Notes under the pieces: generated by a model
Seen by the model: only the letters and a program-made list of their open reading frames with translations
What the model was told of the DNA's origin: nothing
Databases searched by the model: none
Assembly: GCA_965243265.1 (NCBI GenBank)
Contig: CBDEUL010000006.1
Span: 248,001 to 312,000, forward strand
Source of the DNA: Flavicella sp965243265
GTDB taxonomy: Bacteria; Bacteroidota; Bacteroidia; Flavobacteriales; Flavobacteriaceae
Length of the DNA: 64,000 nucleotides
Direction of reading: 5' to 3'
Position numbers and translations under genes: made by a program
Shown here: positions 51,999 to 61,510 of the stretch, one piece after another
Layout of the letters: the number at the start of each line of letters is the position of its first letter
Numbering within the stretch: position 1 is the first letter of the stretch

Positions 51999-54900
51999 TT
52001 ATTTTTTCAAAATTTTCACGTTCATTTCTTCTACCTTTCTATCTGATAGTGGAGATGGAGAACCAAACAACAAATCTTCACTTGTTCCTGTTTTAGGGAA
52101 TGCCATTACCTCACGAATAGAAGCTTTTTTCTCTAAAATCATCATCAACCTATCTACTCCCCAAGCAATACCTCCATGTGGTGGTGCTCCGTAATGAAAA
52201 GCTTCGTACATAGTTCCTACACTTTTCAACATTTCTTCTTTGTTATAGCCCATGTTTTTATAAGTAGCCTCTAGTATCTCTGGTTTGTGTGCACGTACAG
52301 AACCTCCTCCGATTTCATAACCATTTAGAATTAAATCGTACTGTTGTGCTATAATACTTCCTACCTCTTCTTCTTTTCCATTCATATGCTTATCTAAATC
52401 ATACAAAGCCGGCATAGAGAATGGGTTGTGTGTAAATGTCCAACGCCCTTCATCCGTTTTTTCAAACATAGGAAAATCTACTACCCATGCAGGACGCAAT
52501 TCTTTAGGGTTAATCAAACGCAACATAGCTCCCATTTCTTGACGAACGGCATCCAACGCTTTGTTTGCTGTTGCATAATCTGCCGCTGAAAAGAATACAA
52601 TATCTCCAACTTGAGCTCCTGTAGTTTCTATAATTCCAGCTGCAATCTCTTCTCCTAAAAATTTGATTATAGGAGACTGTAAATCATTTTCATTTACAAT
52701 AATATAAGCCAAACCTCCTAAACCATGTTGTTGTGCTACAGAGGTTAACTTTTCTATTTGCCCTTTAGACATACGCTTGTTTCCTTGCTCTTTGGCTGAA
52801 ACTTTGATACATTTTACAATACCTCCTTCATCAATAGGTTTGCTAAATACTTGGAAAGTTGTGTCTTTCACAATTTCTGTAATGTCTTGCATTTGCAATC
52901 CAAAACGTAAGTCTGGTCTATCACAACCATACTTATCCATTGCCTCTTTATAAGTAATTACTTCAAACGGATGTAAAATCCATTTTTTACCATAAATTTT
53001 CTTAACTATTTCATTGAACATCGTTGTGTTCAAATCTATAATTTGCTGCATACTTGCATATGCCATTTCAATATCTAACTGCGTAAATTCTGGCTGGCGG
53101 TCTCCACGAGAATCTTCATCACGGAAACAACGGGCTATTTGGAAATATTTTTCAAAACCACCTACCATTAACATTTGTTTGAATTGTTGTGGAGCTTGTG
53201 GCAATGTATAGAATGACCCTGCTTGCTTACGTGTAGGAACTATAAATTCTCTTGCTCCTTCATCAGTTCCTGCGGTTAAAATTGGCGTTTCAATTTCTAA
53301 GAACTCTTGCTCGTCTAAAATATCACGCATCAATTTAATAACTCTATGACGGTTGACAACCGCTCTACGGACATCGTCATTTCTGTGATCTAAAAACTTG
53401 TATTGGAAACGTACATTTTCACTTGTACGAGTTGCTCTTTTTATTTCAAAAGGCAATGTTTTTGACAAGTTTAAAATTTCTAGTTCAGACGTTTCTAATT
53501 CTATTTTACCTGAACGTAAACCTGCATTGTAATCACTTTCATTACGAAGAACAATAACTCCCATTACCGTAATTACAGATTCTGATTTTAACTTCACCAA
53601 TTCATCTAAGTTTGGAAAAGTTTCTCTACTCAAACGAACTTGTAATATTTCATTACTAGAATCACGTAAATCAATAAAAATCAACTCTCCATGATCACGA
53701 ACACTTGATACCCAACCTGCTAAAGTCACTGTAGAAGAAATTGTTTCTTCAGACAATTCTGAAATTACATGTGTTCTGTATTCTTCTTTTATAACCAATG
53801 GAATTTCTGGTAATTCCTCTGAAGTATTCAATACTGAATCTTCTGTCTTAAGAACCCCTTCATCATTCGTTGAGTTTTCTTCTTTAGAGCTTGTACTCTG
53901 TACCCCCGATAAAGCATCAATAATTCCTTGACGAATTACTTTACCCGAAGCTCCTTTACCTATAATTGCAATAACCTTTCCTACAAGAATACCTGCTTTC
54001 CCTTGATTCCCTGCTTTAATATCATTCGCTACTGCCTCATTTTCAGAAATTACTTTTTGAATTGCTTCTTTTATTTGCTCTTCAGAGATCGTATTCTCAT
54101 CAAAGTATTTCTTATAATCATATGTTGCATCTGCCAACAATGCTTTTATTGCATTTTGAACCAATACAACAGTTACTTTTTCTTCTTTAAGTGCTTTAAA
54201 TATTTCAACAAAATCAGCAACCTTCTCTATATTTACATATTCTTCTGGTTTGATGTTGTTTGACAATGTTTTTGCTACAAAAGATGGATCTTTAATAACA
54301 GTATTGATTTCCACAAAGGTATCTGATCGTAAAGAATCGGCTGTAAAGAATTTTGCATCTTGTGGCAATACACCTCCTTCAATCAAAATTGTTTCTACAG
54401 CATACGGCAATACATTGCTATCAACTTTTATTTGGTCTACTACGTCTTTGATCGCTACAAATGGTAAATCTGGTTCAGAAATAAAACGGTAATCCGCTTC
54501 AAATTCTTTTTTACGCATTGTTTTGGTTTGCTTTAAATCAGCATCCCATAAAACAGTAGTTTGTTCTGGACGAAATTCTTTATGCTCTTCGTAGTATTTA
54601 AATTGCTTTTCTATCTCTTCCTTTAAAGCTTCTACCATAAACTTAAACGAATTCAAGTTTTTGATTTCCGTACGAGGATTCAGATCATTTGTCCCTTTTT
54701 TACGTAAGGATACAGATACGTCTGATTTAAACTCTCCTTTTTCAAGGTTTGCTTCAGATATTTTTAAATTCTGTACAATACGTTGTATATATTGTGCATA
54801 GGTAGATGCATCTTCAATATGACGAATACAAGGGTCTGTAACTATTTCAATTAACGGAACTCCTGCTTTATTGAAATCTACCAAAGAAGTTTTTTTCTCA

Positions 54901-55337
54901 TGCATTAATTTTGCTGCATCTTCTTCGATATGAACCTGTGTCAATTCTACAGTAAACTGAGTTCCATCATTACGGAAACAAGAAACCTGTCCGTCTGGAA
55001 TTACAGGATTATGATATTGTGTGATTTGAATATTCTTTGGGTTATCTGGATATTCGTAATGTTTACGATCCCAAGAAATCACCTCATTTGAAAACGTAGA
55101 GTTAACCGCCTTTCCAAAATAAATAGCTTTGGTAATAGCTTCTTTATTAATTGCTGGCAACACTCCCATTTGACCTGTACATACAGAACAAATATTTTCA
55201 TTTGGCGTTTCTATTTCTTGATTTGGACAAGAACAAAATAACTTTGTTTTGGTATTTAATCGAACGTGTGTTTCTAATCCAATTACCAATTCTAAATCGT
55301 GCGCTTCAATAGCTGCATTTAATTGCTCTAATTCCAT
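51999..55337 (-). CDS. gatB-aspS: GatB-AspRS fusion: amidotransferase subunit B and aspartyl-tRNA synthetase
   Basis: One uninterrupted 1112-aa frame. Residues 1-477 are a full GatB: GLETHVRLNTKTKLF, zinc cysteines 35, 37, 50 and 53, EEDAAKLMH, RTEIKNLNSFKF, and the YqeY-like tail ending IRQGIIDALSG. A ~40-residue Ser/Glu/Asn-rich linker follows (478-517). Residues 518-1112 are a full bacterial AspRS: OB anticodon domain (about 520-630), motif 2 FRDEDSRGDRQPEFTQLDIE, the GAD insertion (about 800-930), and motif 3 GGIAWGVDRLMM (1055-1066). His549 in VRDHGE matches the His of non-discriminating AspRS. The start overlaps the gatA stop by one base. The fusion would charge tRNA-Asn with Asp and amidate it in one body. 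Confidence 0.95.
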   Translation of the reverse strand: MELEQLNAAIEAHDLELVIGLETHVRLNTKTKLFCSCPNQEIETPNENICSVCTGQMGVLPAINKEAITKAIYFGKAVNSTFSNEVISWDRKHYEYPDNPKNIQITQYHNPVIPDGQVSCFRNDGTQFTVELTQVHIEEDAAKLMHEKKTSLVDFNKAGVPLIEIVTDPCIRHIEDASTYAQYIQRIVQNLKISEANLEKGEFKSDVSVSLRKKGTNDLNPRTEIKNLNSFKFMVEALKEEIEKQFKYYEEHKEFRPEQTTVLWDADLKQTKTMRKKEFEADYRFISEPDLPFVAIKDVVDQIKVDSNVLPYAVETILIEGGVLPQDAKFFTADSLRSDTFVEINTVIKDPSFVAKTLSNNIKPEEYVNIEKVADFVEIFKALKEEKVTVVLVQNAIKALLADATYDYKKYFDENTISEEQIKEAIQKVISENEAVANDIKAGNQGKAGILVGKVIAIIGKGASGKVIRQGIIDALSGVQSTSSKEENSTNDEGVLKTEDSVLNTSEELPEIPLVIKEEYRTHVISELSEETISSTVTLAGWVSSVRDHGELIFIDLRDSSNEILQVRLSRETFPNLDELVKLKSESVITVMGVIVLRNESDYNAGLRSGKIELETSELEILNLSKTLPFEIKRATRTSENVRFQYKFLDHRNDDVRRAVVNRHRVIKLMRDILDEQEFLEIETPILTAGTDEGAREFIVPTRKQAGSFYTLPQAPQQFKQMLMVGGFEKYFQIARCFRDEDSRGDRQPEFTQLDIEMAYASMQQIIDLNTTMFNEIVKKIYGKKWILHPFEVITYKEAMDKYGCDRPDLRFGLQMQDITEIVKDTTFQVFSKPIDEGGIVKCIKVSAKEQGNKRMSKGQIEKLTSVAQQHGLGGLAYIIVNENDLQSPIIKFLGEEIAAGIIETTGAQVGDIVFFSAADYATANKALDAVRQEMGAMLRLINPKELRPAWVVDFPMFEKTDEGRWTFTHNPFSMPALYDLDKHMNGKEEEVGSIIAQQYDLILNGYEIGGGSVRAHKPEILEATYKNMGYNKEEMLKSVGTMYEAFHYGAPPHGGIAWGVDRLMMILEKKASIREVMAFPKTGTSEDLLFGSPSPLSDRKVEEMNVKILKK
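53787..53906 (-). other. linker joining GatB and AspRS
   Basis: This codes residues 478-517 (GVQSTSSKEENSTNDEGVL and following), a low-complexity acidic and polar stretch with no folded domain. No start codon context or stop codon breaks the frame, and no frameshift is suggested by codon pattern, so the fusion appears genuine. Confidence 0.8.
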
Positions 55338-56737
55338 TATAGTATACCTTTTAAGAAGTTAGCAAACTTCAATACTTTTTCATCATTCTTTTTGGCTGCA
55401 GAAATTTGCAAACCTGTAACAGTTCCTTGTGGTACTGTTAATGTAGGTAGCTGTCCCAAACTAAACCCTACTGTATAAGCATCTGACAAATACATTGCCA
55501 ATGGATCTTTTAAACTATCTCCTATTACTGGAGGAGCCGCTGGTGTTACAGGTGATAAAATTACATCTACCTCTTTAAAATCATTATCAAAATTTTCTGA
55601 TATTTGGTCTCTCAATGCCAATCCTTTTAAATAAATAGCATCTGAAAAACCTTGTGACAACACTTGGTTCCCTCCTATAACTCTTCTTTTTGTTTCTTCA
55701 GAAAAATTCTCAGAACGCGTAACAGAATAAGTTTCTTTTAAGTTTTTATCCTCAATGCGATTTCCATAATTTGTTCCATCTAAACGAGACAAGTTCGAGG
55801 CTGTTTCAGCCATTGCCAATGTGTAGTATGTAGAAACCAAAGTATCAGACTTAAAAAAGTCCAATTCTTTTACTTCAATTCCTTTTGCTTTTATTTTTTC
55901 AATTGTAGCTAAAAAATCTACTTTTACTTGTGGATCAATTGCTTTACTATTTACAAAGTTTTTAAAGTACCCTACCGTTTTAATTCCATCTAACTTTGAT
56001 ACAGCTTCTTCAGAAACTTCTTCAGTAACATAACTTGTTTGATCTTTAACATCTTTTCCACTCATAACATTCAATACAATACGAATATCTTCTATAGACT
56101 TAGCTAAAGGTCCAACACAATCTGTAGAGGAAGCATATGCCATTAATCCATAACGTGAAATTCTTCCATAAGAAGGTTTTAAACCGTAAATATTATTATA
56201 TCCTGCTGGTTGACGTACAGAACCTCCTGTATCTCCTCCAATAGAAAACACGGTATAATCTTTAGCTACATTTACTGCAGAACCTCCACTAGAACCTCCT
56301 GATACCAACGATTCATTTACTGCATTTTTAACAGCTCCAAAAATGGTGTTTTCTGAAGATGACCCATGCCCAAAACTATCACAGTTTTCCTTTACTAAAG
56401 GAATAGCTCCTGCATCCAATAATTTTTGAATTGCCGTTGCTGTATAAGCCGACTTGTAATTTTTTAACAAATCTGAACTTGCTGTTGTAACAGTTCCTTG
56501 AACCATATACACATCTTTAATTCCAAAAGGAATTCCTTCTAGCAAACCTATTTCTTCTCCATTGGCTATTTTAGCATCAACTTTGGCTGCTAAACCTAAA
56601 GCCATTACGTCTAATAGGGAATTAACAGTATTGTGTGTATTCTGCTTTAACAACTCTAACTTTTCTTGTACCAAAGCTGTACAAGTAATCTGTTTAGACA
56701 CCAATTGTTGGTGTATCTGTTTTATCTGAGATTCCAT
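55337..56737 (-). CDS. gatA: Asp/Glu-tRNA amidotransferase subunit A
   Basis: A 466-aa amidase-signature enzyme that frees ammonia from Gln for GatB. Catalytic Lys74 in FGIKDV, the cis-Ser in SGGSSGGSAVNVA (147-154 region) and the nucleophile Ser173 in GDTGGSVRQPAGYNN are all present. Length is a little shorter than most GatA (about 480-490). It lies one base after gatC and its stop (TAATG) overlaps the gatB-aspS start, showing tight translational coupling of the three subunits. Confidence 0.96.
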   Translation of the reverse strand: MESQIKQIHQQLVSKQITCTALVQEKLELLKQNTHNTVNSLLDVMALGLAAKVDAKIANGEEIGLLEGIPFGIKDVYMVQGTVTTASSDLLKNYKSAYTATAIQKLLDAGAIPLVKENCDSFGHGSSSENTIFGAVKNAVNESLVSGGSSGGSAVNVAKDYTVFSIGGDTGGSVRQPAGYNNIYGLKPSYGRISRYGLMAYASSTDCVGPLAKSIEDIRIVLNVMSGKDVKDQTSYVTEEVSEEAVSKLDGIKTVGYFKNFVNSKAIDPQVKVDFLATIEKIKAKGIEVKELDFFKSDTLVSTYYTLAMAETASNLSRLDGTNYGNRIEDKNLKETYSVTRSENFSEETKRRVIGGNQVLSQGFSDAIYLKGLALRDQISENFDNDFKEVDVILSPVTPAAPPVIGDSLKDPLAMYLSDAYTVGFSLGQLPTLTVPQGTVTGLQISAAKKNDEKVLKFANFLKGIL

Positions 56738-56738
56738 G

Positions 56739-57008
56739 TTAACCTTCTATAACTTTTGCAACAACTAAATATCCATCTTTCTCATTTGGAAAGTTCTCTT
56801 TAATGATTTCCCTTTCTATAGGTGAACTTTTTACAACAACATCATCTCTCAAATCTTCCAAAGACACTGCATTATTATTGACATTATTGAAGGAATTATT
56901 ATTTGTTGGATGTGCGTTTTTAATTACATCAAACAACTGATTGACCGCTTCTGACGGTTTTGCTCCTTTAATACTCGACAAAATATCGACTGTCATTATT
57001 TTACTCAT
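56739..57008 (-). CDS. gatC: Asp/Glu-tRNA amidotransferase subunit C, atypical N-terminus
   Basis: An 89-aa GatC. The C-terminal half keeps the conserved LRDDVV (about 53-58) and DGYLVVAKVIEG end. The usual N-terminal helix with the LA-LARLELSEEE pattern is absent; in its place are TVDILSSIKGAKPSEAVNQL and an Asn-rich stretch (about 36-47, NNNSFNNVNNN). GatC clamps GatA to GatB, so the interface must differ. First gene of the gatC-gatA-gatB/aspS operon. A start at the second ATG (four codons in) is possible. Confidence 0.85.
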   Translation of the reverse strand: MSKIMTVDILSSIKGAKPSEAVNQLFDVIKNAHPTNNNSFNNVNNNAVSLEDLRDDVVVKSSPIEREIIKENFPNEKDGYLVVAKVIEG

Positions 57009-57297
57009 GTCTTTTTATTTAGTTTATATATCAAACTTTTAAGCTGGCAAAATTACGAAAGTTTTGGCGGAGTTGGAAGATTCTATAAGCGAAATTTAAA
57101 GCACCTTATTAATTGTAAAAATTAAGACCCTGACCCTTTTAAAACATCCTTTCAAGCTTTTAGAAAACACATCCCCTATCCCCTTTTCTATCTGAGAAAG
57201 AACAATTCTAAATACTCTCTTTTACACCAAATAAACTCCTCTCAAATATTCAGCATTCTACCATTTTACTATATTTACAATCTTAATACCCCCTAGT

Positions 57298-57876
57298 ATG
57301 CAAAACCCAATTATTGAGTACTACAATCGCTTTATAAAACTTCCCCCAGAAGAAATCAAGATTATTGAAGAAAACTCAAAAACAATTACCCTAAAAAAGA
57401 AAGAGATACTCTACAAACAAGGAGACACTCATTTATCTAGCTCTCTCGTAATCAAAGGCTGTTTACGTGTCTTTTTTACCGACAAAAACGGCATTGAGTT
57501 CAATCGTTTCTTTGCTTTTGAAGATTGGTGGGTTGGTGAATTATACCAATTAGAAAATAACTTACCTGCCACAAATTCAGTACAAGCACTAGAAGACTGC
57601 ACTTTAATAACACTTGACAAACCTTCATTTTTCAAAATAATGAAAACCTGTCCTACCTATGCTAAATTTACACATACACTAGCCGGAAAAGGCTACAGCA
57701 ATCTTTTAGAAAGAGAACAACAAAAAATAGTTAAAAGCGCAGAAGAACTTTACACAGAACTCTTAACAAAACACCCTAACATCACCCAAAGAATCTCTAT
57801 TAAACATATCGCCTCTTACTTAGGTATAAACCCAGATTCTTTAAGTAGAATAAGACGAAAACTAGCGAAAAAATAG
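57298..57876 (+). CDS. Crp/Fnr family transcriptional regulator
   Basis: A 192-aa regulator. Cyclic-nucleotide-binding-like beta roll (about 25-115: KKKEILYKQGDTHLSSSLVI, FFAFEDWWVGELY), a connecting helix and a C-terminal winged helix (about 140-190; ISIKHIASYLGINPDSLSRI). No Fnr-type cysteine cluster is present, and the residues that bind cAMP in Crp are not conserved, so ligand is unknown. It stands alone between the gat operon (divergent, 289 bp) and gyrB. Confidence 0.92.
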   Translation: MQNPIIEYYNRFIKLPPEEIKIIEENSKTITLKKKEILYKQGDTHLSSSLVIKGCLRVFFTDKNGIEFNRFFAFEDWWVGELYQLENNLPATNSVQALEDCTLITLDKPSFFKIMKTCPTYAKFTHTLAGKGYSNLLEREQQKIVKSAEELYTELLTKHPNITQRISIKHIASYLGINPDSLSRIRRKLAKK

Positions 57877-58279
57877 TCTTTTTCTGACACATGTCTGTTT
57901 TTTAGACAGGATGAATACTTAAATTTGAGTATCCCCCTTATACTTTGTATTACCCCTAAAAGACATCTCTGTAAATCACAGAGGTGTCTTCACATCCACA
58001 CTCTTAATCGAATGCATAACAGCACCTCTTTCTGCCTTCAAAACAAAACAAAAAACAATCGCTAATAAGTTTTTATTATTTAGTCCTGTTTTTTTTATTT
58101 CAAAAACACAAAAAATCTTTTTTAAAGCCATTTTTAGACGTTTTAAGGCATTTTTACAATTTTTCATAAAACTGAATATTTCAAACACTTTACTCTAAAA
58201 ACTACTGTTTTTAATTATATTTGTTTGCTTCGTCTTCCTAGACGAATTTAAATTTCGATAACAAAACACAATTCTATAA
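57877..58279. other. 403-bp intergenic region before gyrB
   Basis: No gene seen. A hairpin AAGACATCTCTGT-AAATC-ACAGAGGTGTCTT with one mismatch (57959-57990) lies after the Crp/Fnr gene and could be its terminator, although no long T run follows. A 70-codon minus-strand frame (58188-57976) is Lys/Phe-rich and has no support. The right end carries the gyrB promoter and A/T-rich DNA. Confidence 0.5.
58216..58223 (+). promoter_or_regulatory. -7 box for gyrB
   Basis: TATATTTG matches TAnnTTTG, 57 bp before the gyrB start. No clear TTG lies 19-23 bp upstream. Confidence 0.5.
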
Positions 58280-60217
58280 ATGAACGAAGAAAACAAACAA
58301 CAGTATTCAGCAGATAGTATTCAAGCACTTGAAGGAATGGAGCATGTTAGAATGCGCCCTTCAATGTATATTGGTGATGTTGGTGTTAGAGGTTTGCACC
58401 ACTTGGTATATGAAGTAATTGACAATTCTATTGACGAGGCTTTAGCTGGGCACTGTAACAACATTGAGGTATTCATTAATGAAAACAACTCTATTACAGT
58501 AAAAGATGATGGACGTGGTATCCCTGTTGACATACACAAAAAAGAAGGAGTTTCTGCCCTAGAGGTAGTCATGACTAAAATTGGAGCTGGTGGTAAGTTT
58601 GATAAGGATTCTTATAAGGTATCTGGTGGGCTACACGGTGTTGGTGTTTCATGTGTAAATGCTCTATCAGACCACTTAAAAGCTACCGTTTTTAGAAACG
58701 GAAACATTTACGAACAAGAGTACGAAAGAGGAAAGGCTTCTTACCCAGTAAAACAAATAGGAAGCACTGACAAAAGAGGTACAGAGGTAACTTTTTTACC
58801 AGACAAGTCTATTTTCCAACAAACAACAGAATACAATTACGAAACACTTGCTGCTCGTTTAAGAGAACTTGCATACTTAAATAAAGGTATTACCATTACC
58901 TTAACTGACTTACGTAACCAAGATGAAGAAGGGAACAACATTTCTGAAACTTTTCACAGTACTGAAGGGTTAAGTGAATTTGTAAAATATCTTGACAGCA
59001 CACGTGAACAGTTAACTGCTGGGGTTATTTCTATGGAGGGTGAAAAAAACGGTATCCCTGTTGAAGTAGCTATGGTTTACAACACCTCATATGCAGAAAA
59101 CTTACATTCTTATGTAAACAACATCAATACACACGAGGGAGGTACTCATTTATCTGGTTTCCGAAGAGGTTTAACCAGTACCTTAAAAAAATACGCCGAC
59201 AATTCAGGATTGCTTAAAAACCTAAAATTTGATATTGCTGGTGATGATTTCCGTGAAGGACTAACAGCAATTATCTCGGTAAAAGTAGCAGAACCTCAAT
59301 TTGAAGGACAAACAAAAACAAAGTTAGGTAACCGTGAAATTTCAGCTGCAGTATCACAAGCTGTATCTGAAATGTTAACAGATTACTTGGAAGAAAATCC
59401 AAACGACGCCAAAACCATCATTCAAAAAGTAATCTTAGCCGCACAGGCAAGACATGCTGCACGTAAAGCCCGTGAAATGGTTCAACGTAAAACAGTAATG
59501 TCTATTGGAGGTTTACCTGGTAAACTATCTGACTGCTCTGAGACAGATCCTGAACAATGTGAAATTTTCCTAGTTGAGGGAGATTCTGCAGGTGGAACAG
59601 CAAAACAAGGACGTGATAGAAATTTCCAAGCAATCTTACCATTGCGTGGAAAAATCTTAAATGTTGAAAAAGCAATGGTACACAAGGTTTTTGAAAACGA
59701 AGAAATCAAAAACATGTTTACTGCATTAGGGGTAACTATTGGAACAGAAGAAGACAGCAAAGCACTAAACCTTTCTAAATTAAGATACCACAAAGTAGTT
59801 ATTATGTGTGATGCCGATGTAGATGGTAGTCATATTGCTACTTTGATCCTAACCTTCTTCTTTAGATTTATGAGAGAAATGGTTGAGCAAGGATATGTTT
59901 ATATAGCAACTCCTCCATTATATCTTGTTAAAAAAGGACAAAAAAGAGAATATGCTTGGGATGATGACCAACGCGATCTAATAGCTCAAAAACTGGGTGG
60001 AAATGTAACCATTCAACGATACAAAGGTTTAGGAGAAATGAATGCAGAGCAATTATGGGATACCACAATGAACCCTGAATTTAGAACACTTAGGCAAGTT
60101 GTTATTGACAGCGACTTAGAGGCTGATAGAATTTTTTCTATGCTTATGGGAGATGAAGTTCCTCCTCGTAGAGACTTTATTGAAAGAAATGCTAAATATG
60201 CAAATATTGACGCTTAA
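58280..60217 (+). CDS. gyrB: DNA gyrase subunit B
   Basis: A 645-aa GHKL/TOPRIM type IIA topoisomerase subunit. ATP-binding motifs (EVIDNSIDEALAGH, DDGRGIP, GGLHGVGVSCVNALS) lie in the N-terminal ~220 residues; the TOPRIM motif EGDSAGGTAKQGRDR (about 432-446) and DADVDGSHI come later; it ends with the TOPRIM-tail segment VPPRRDFIERNAKYANIDA. Length is close to other Bacteroidota gyrB. It is a single-gene unit ending at a hairpin terminator. Confidence 0.97.
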   Translation: MNEENKQQYSADSIQALEGMEHVRMRPSMYIGDVGVRGLHHLVYEVIDNSIDEALAGHCNNIEVFINENNSITVKDDGRGIPVDIHKKEGVSALEVVMTKIGAGGKFDKDSYKVSGGLHGVGVSCVNALSDHLKATVFRNGNIYEQEYERGKASYPVKQIGSTDKRGTEVTFLPDKSIFQQTTEYNYETLAARLRELAYLNKGITITLTDLRNQDEEGNNISETFHSTEGLSEFVKYLDSTREQLTAGVISMEGEKNGIPVEVAMVYNTSYAENLHSYVNNINTHEGGTHLSGFRRGLTSTLKKYADNSGLLKNLKFDIAGDDFREGLTAIISVKVAEPQFEGQTKTKLGNREISAAVSQAVSEMLTDYLEENPNDAKTIIQKVILAAQARHAARKAREMVQRKTVMSIGGLPGKLSDCSETDPEQCEIFLVEGDSAGGTAKQGRDRNFQAILPLRGKILNVEKAMVHKVFENEEIKNMFTALGVTIGTEEDSKALNLSKLRYHKVVIMCDADVDGSHIATLILTFFFRFMREMVEQGYVYIATPPLYLVKKGQKREYAWDDDQRDLIAQKLGGNVTIQRYKGLGEMNAEQLWDTTMNPEFRTLRQVVIDSDLEADRIFSMLMGDEVPPRRDFIERNAKYANIDA

Positions 60218-60238
60218 AACAGCTTAAAAACAATAGAA

Positions 60239-60273
60239 CAAAAGCCATACTCTTAATAAAGTATGGCTTTTTT
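60239..60273 (+). terminator. intrinsic terminator of gyrB
   Basis: AAAAGCCATACT-CTTAATA-AAGTATGGCTTTT followed by a T run, 22 bp after gyrB. Confidence 0.9.
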
Positions 60274-60384
60274 ATTCCCTCTTTTTTTTACAAAATAATA
60301 GCCTCCAAAAATGATACTAATTAATCTTTATTTAGTAAATTTACGTCATTAATTCACTGAAAATAATAAAAAAACATATAAAAC

Positions 60385-61311
60385 ATGAAAGTTACCGTTG
60401 TTGGAGCAGGTGCTGTTGGTGCGAGTTGTGCTGAGTACATTGCAATCAAAAATTTTGCATCAGAAGTAGTTATTGTAGATATTAAAGAAAATTATGCTGA
60501 AGGAAAAGCGATGGACCTTATGCAAACAGCATCTTTAAATGGGTTTGACACAAAAATTACAGGAAGTACTAACGATTATTCAAAAACTGTCAATAGTGAT
60601 GTTGCAGTAATTACAAGTGGAATTCCTCGTAAACCAGGAATGACTCGTGAAGAACTAATTGGAATCAACGCTGGTATTGTTAAAACTGTTTCAGAAAACA
60701 TTATCAAACATTCTCCAAATGTTATCATCATTGTAGTAAGTAATCCAATGGACACAATGACTTATCTAGCACACAAAGCTACTGGACTTCCGAAAAACAG
60801 AATTATTGGTATGGGAGGAGCTTTAGACAGTGCTCGTTTTAAATACAGATTAAGTGAAGCTTTAGAGTGCCCTGCATCTGATGTTGATGGAATGGTAATT
60901 GGTGGACATAGCGATACAGGAATGATTCCTTTAACTAGATTAGCTACTAGAAACTCTGTTCCTGCTAGTGAGTTTTTGAGTTCCGATAAATTAGATGAAG
61001 TTGCAAAAGCCACTATGGTTGGAGGAGCTACTCTAACAGGAATGCTTGGTACTTCTGCTTGGTATGCACCAGGTGCAGCTGTATCTGCTATGGTACAAGC
61101 AATTGCTTGTGATACAAAAAAAATATTCCCTTGCTCTGCCTTGTTAGAAGGTGAGTTTGGATTAAATGACATTTCAATAGGTGTGCCTGTTGTATTAGGT
61201 AAAAACGGTATTGAAAAAATTGTTGAGATAGAATTAAGCGAAGCTGAAAAAACAAAATTAACAGAAAGTGCAGCTGCTGTTAAGAAAACAAATACACTAC
61301 TAGAAATATAG
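60385..61311 (+). CDS. mdh: malate dehydrogenase (LDH-like type)
   Basis: A 308-aa NAD-dependent TCA-cycle enzyme. It has the Rossmann loop GAGAVGASCAEYI (7-19), an acidic residue after strand 2 (VIVDIKE) selecting NAD, the substrate Arg in TSGIPRKPGMTREEL, catalytic Asp/His in GGHSDTGMIP, and VSNPMD. The Arg in the IPRKPGM loop, rather than Gln, marks malate rather than lactate. It ends at a strong hairpin terminator. Confidence 0.97.
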   Translation: MKVTVVGAGAVGASCAEYIAIKNFASEVVIVDIKENYAEGKAMDLMQTASLNGFDTKITGSTNDYSKTVNSDVAVITSGIPRKPGMTREELIGINAGIVKTVSENIIKHSPNVIIIVVSNPMDTMTYLAHKATGLPKNRIIGMGGALDSARFKYRLSEALECPASDVDGMVIGGHSDTGMIPLTRLATRNSVPASEFLSSDKLDEVAKATMVGGATLTGMLGTSAWYAPGAAVSAMVQAIACDTKKIFPCSALLEGEFGLNDISIGVPVVLGKNGIEKIVEIELSEAEKTKLTESAAAVKKTNTLLEI

Positions 61312-61335
61312 TTTTCTCTTCAAAAAAAAGATAAA

Positions 61336-61366
61336 AAGAGTGACCCGTAAGGTCACTCTTTTTTTT
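61336..61366 (+). terminator. intrinsic terminator of mdh
   Basis: AAGAGTGACC-CGTAA-GGTCACTCTT followed by a run of T. Confidence 0.92.
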
Positions 61367-61434
61367 AGGTTACATCCACAAAAAGACCACTTTACAAAAA
61401 AATAACCAGACTTCATATATAAAAAAAATAAAAT

Positions 61435-61466
61435 ATTGCCTTTTGAAATTTGAAATACTATATTTG
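61435..61466 (+). promoter_or_regulatory. Bacteroidota promoter for secDF
   Basis: TTG (61435-61437), a 21-bp spacer and TATATTTG (61459-61466), 44 bp before the secDF start; a full match to TTG-N19-23-TAnnTTTG. Confidence 0.7.
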
Positions 61467-61510
61467 CACGTTTATAAAAAAGAAGTCACTAAAAATTAAG
61501 ACAAAAAAGA

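Noticed and set aside
57976..58188. 70-codon minus-strand frame between the Crp/Fnr gene and gyrB
   Set aside because: Lys/Phe-rich composition is what random AT-rich DNA gives, and there is no promoter, RBS or recognisable domain.
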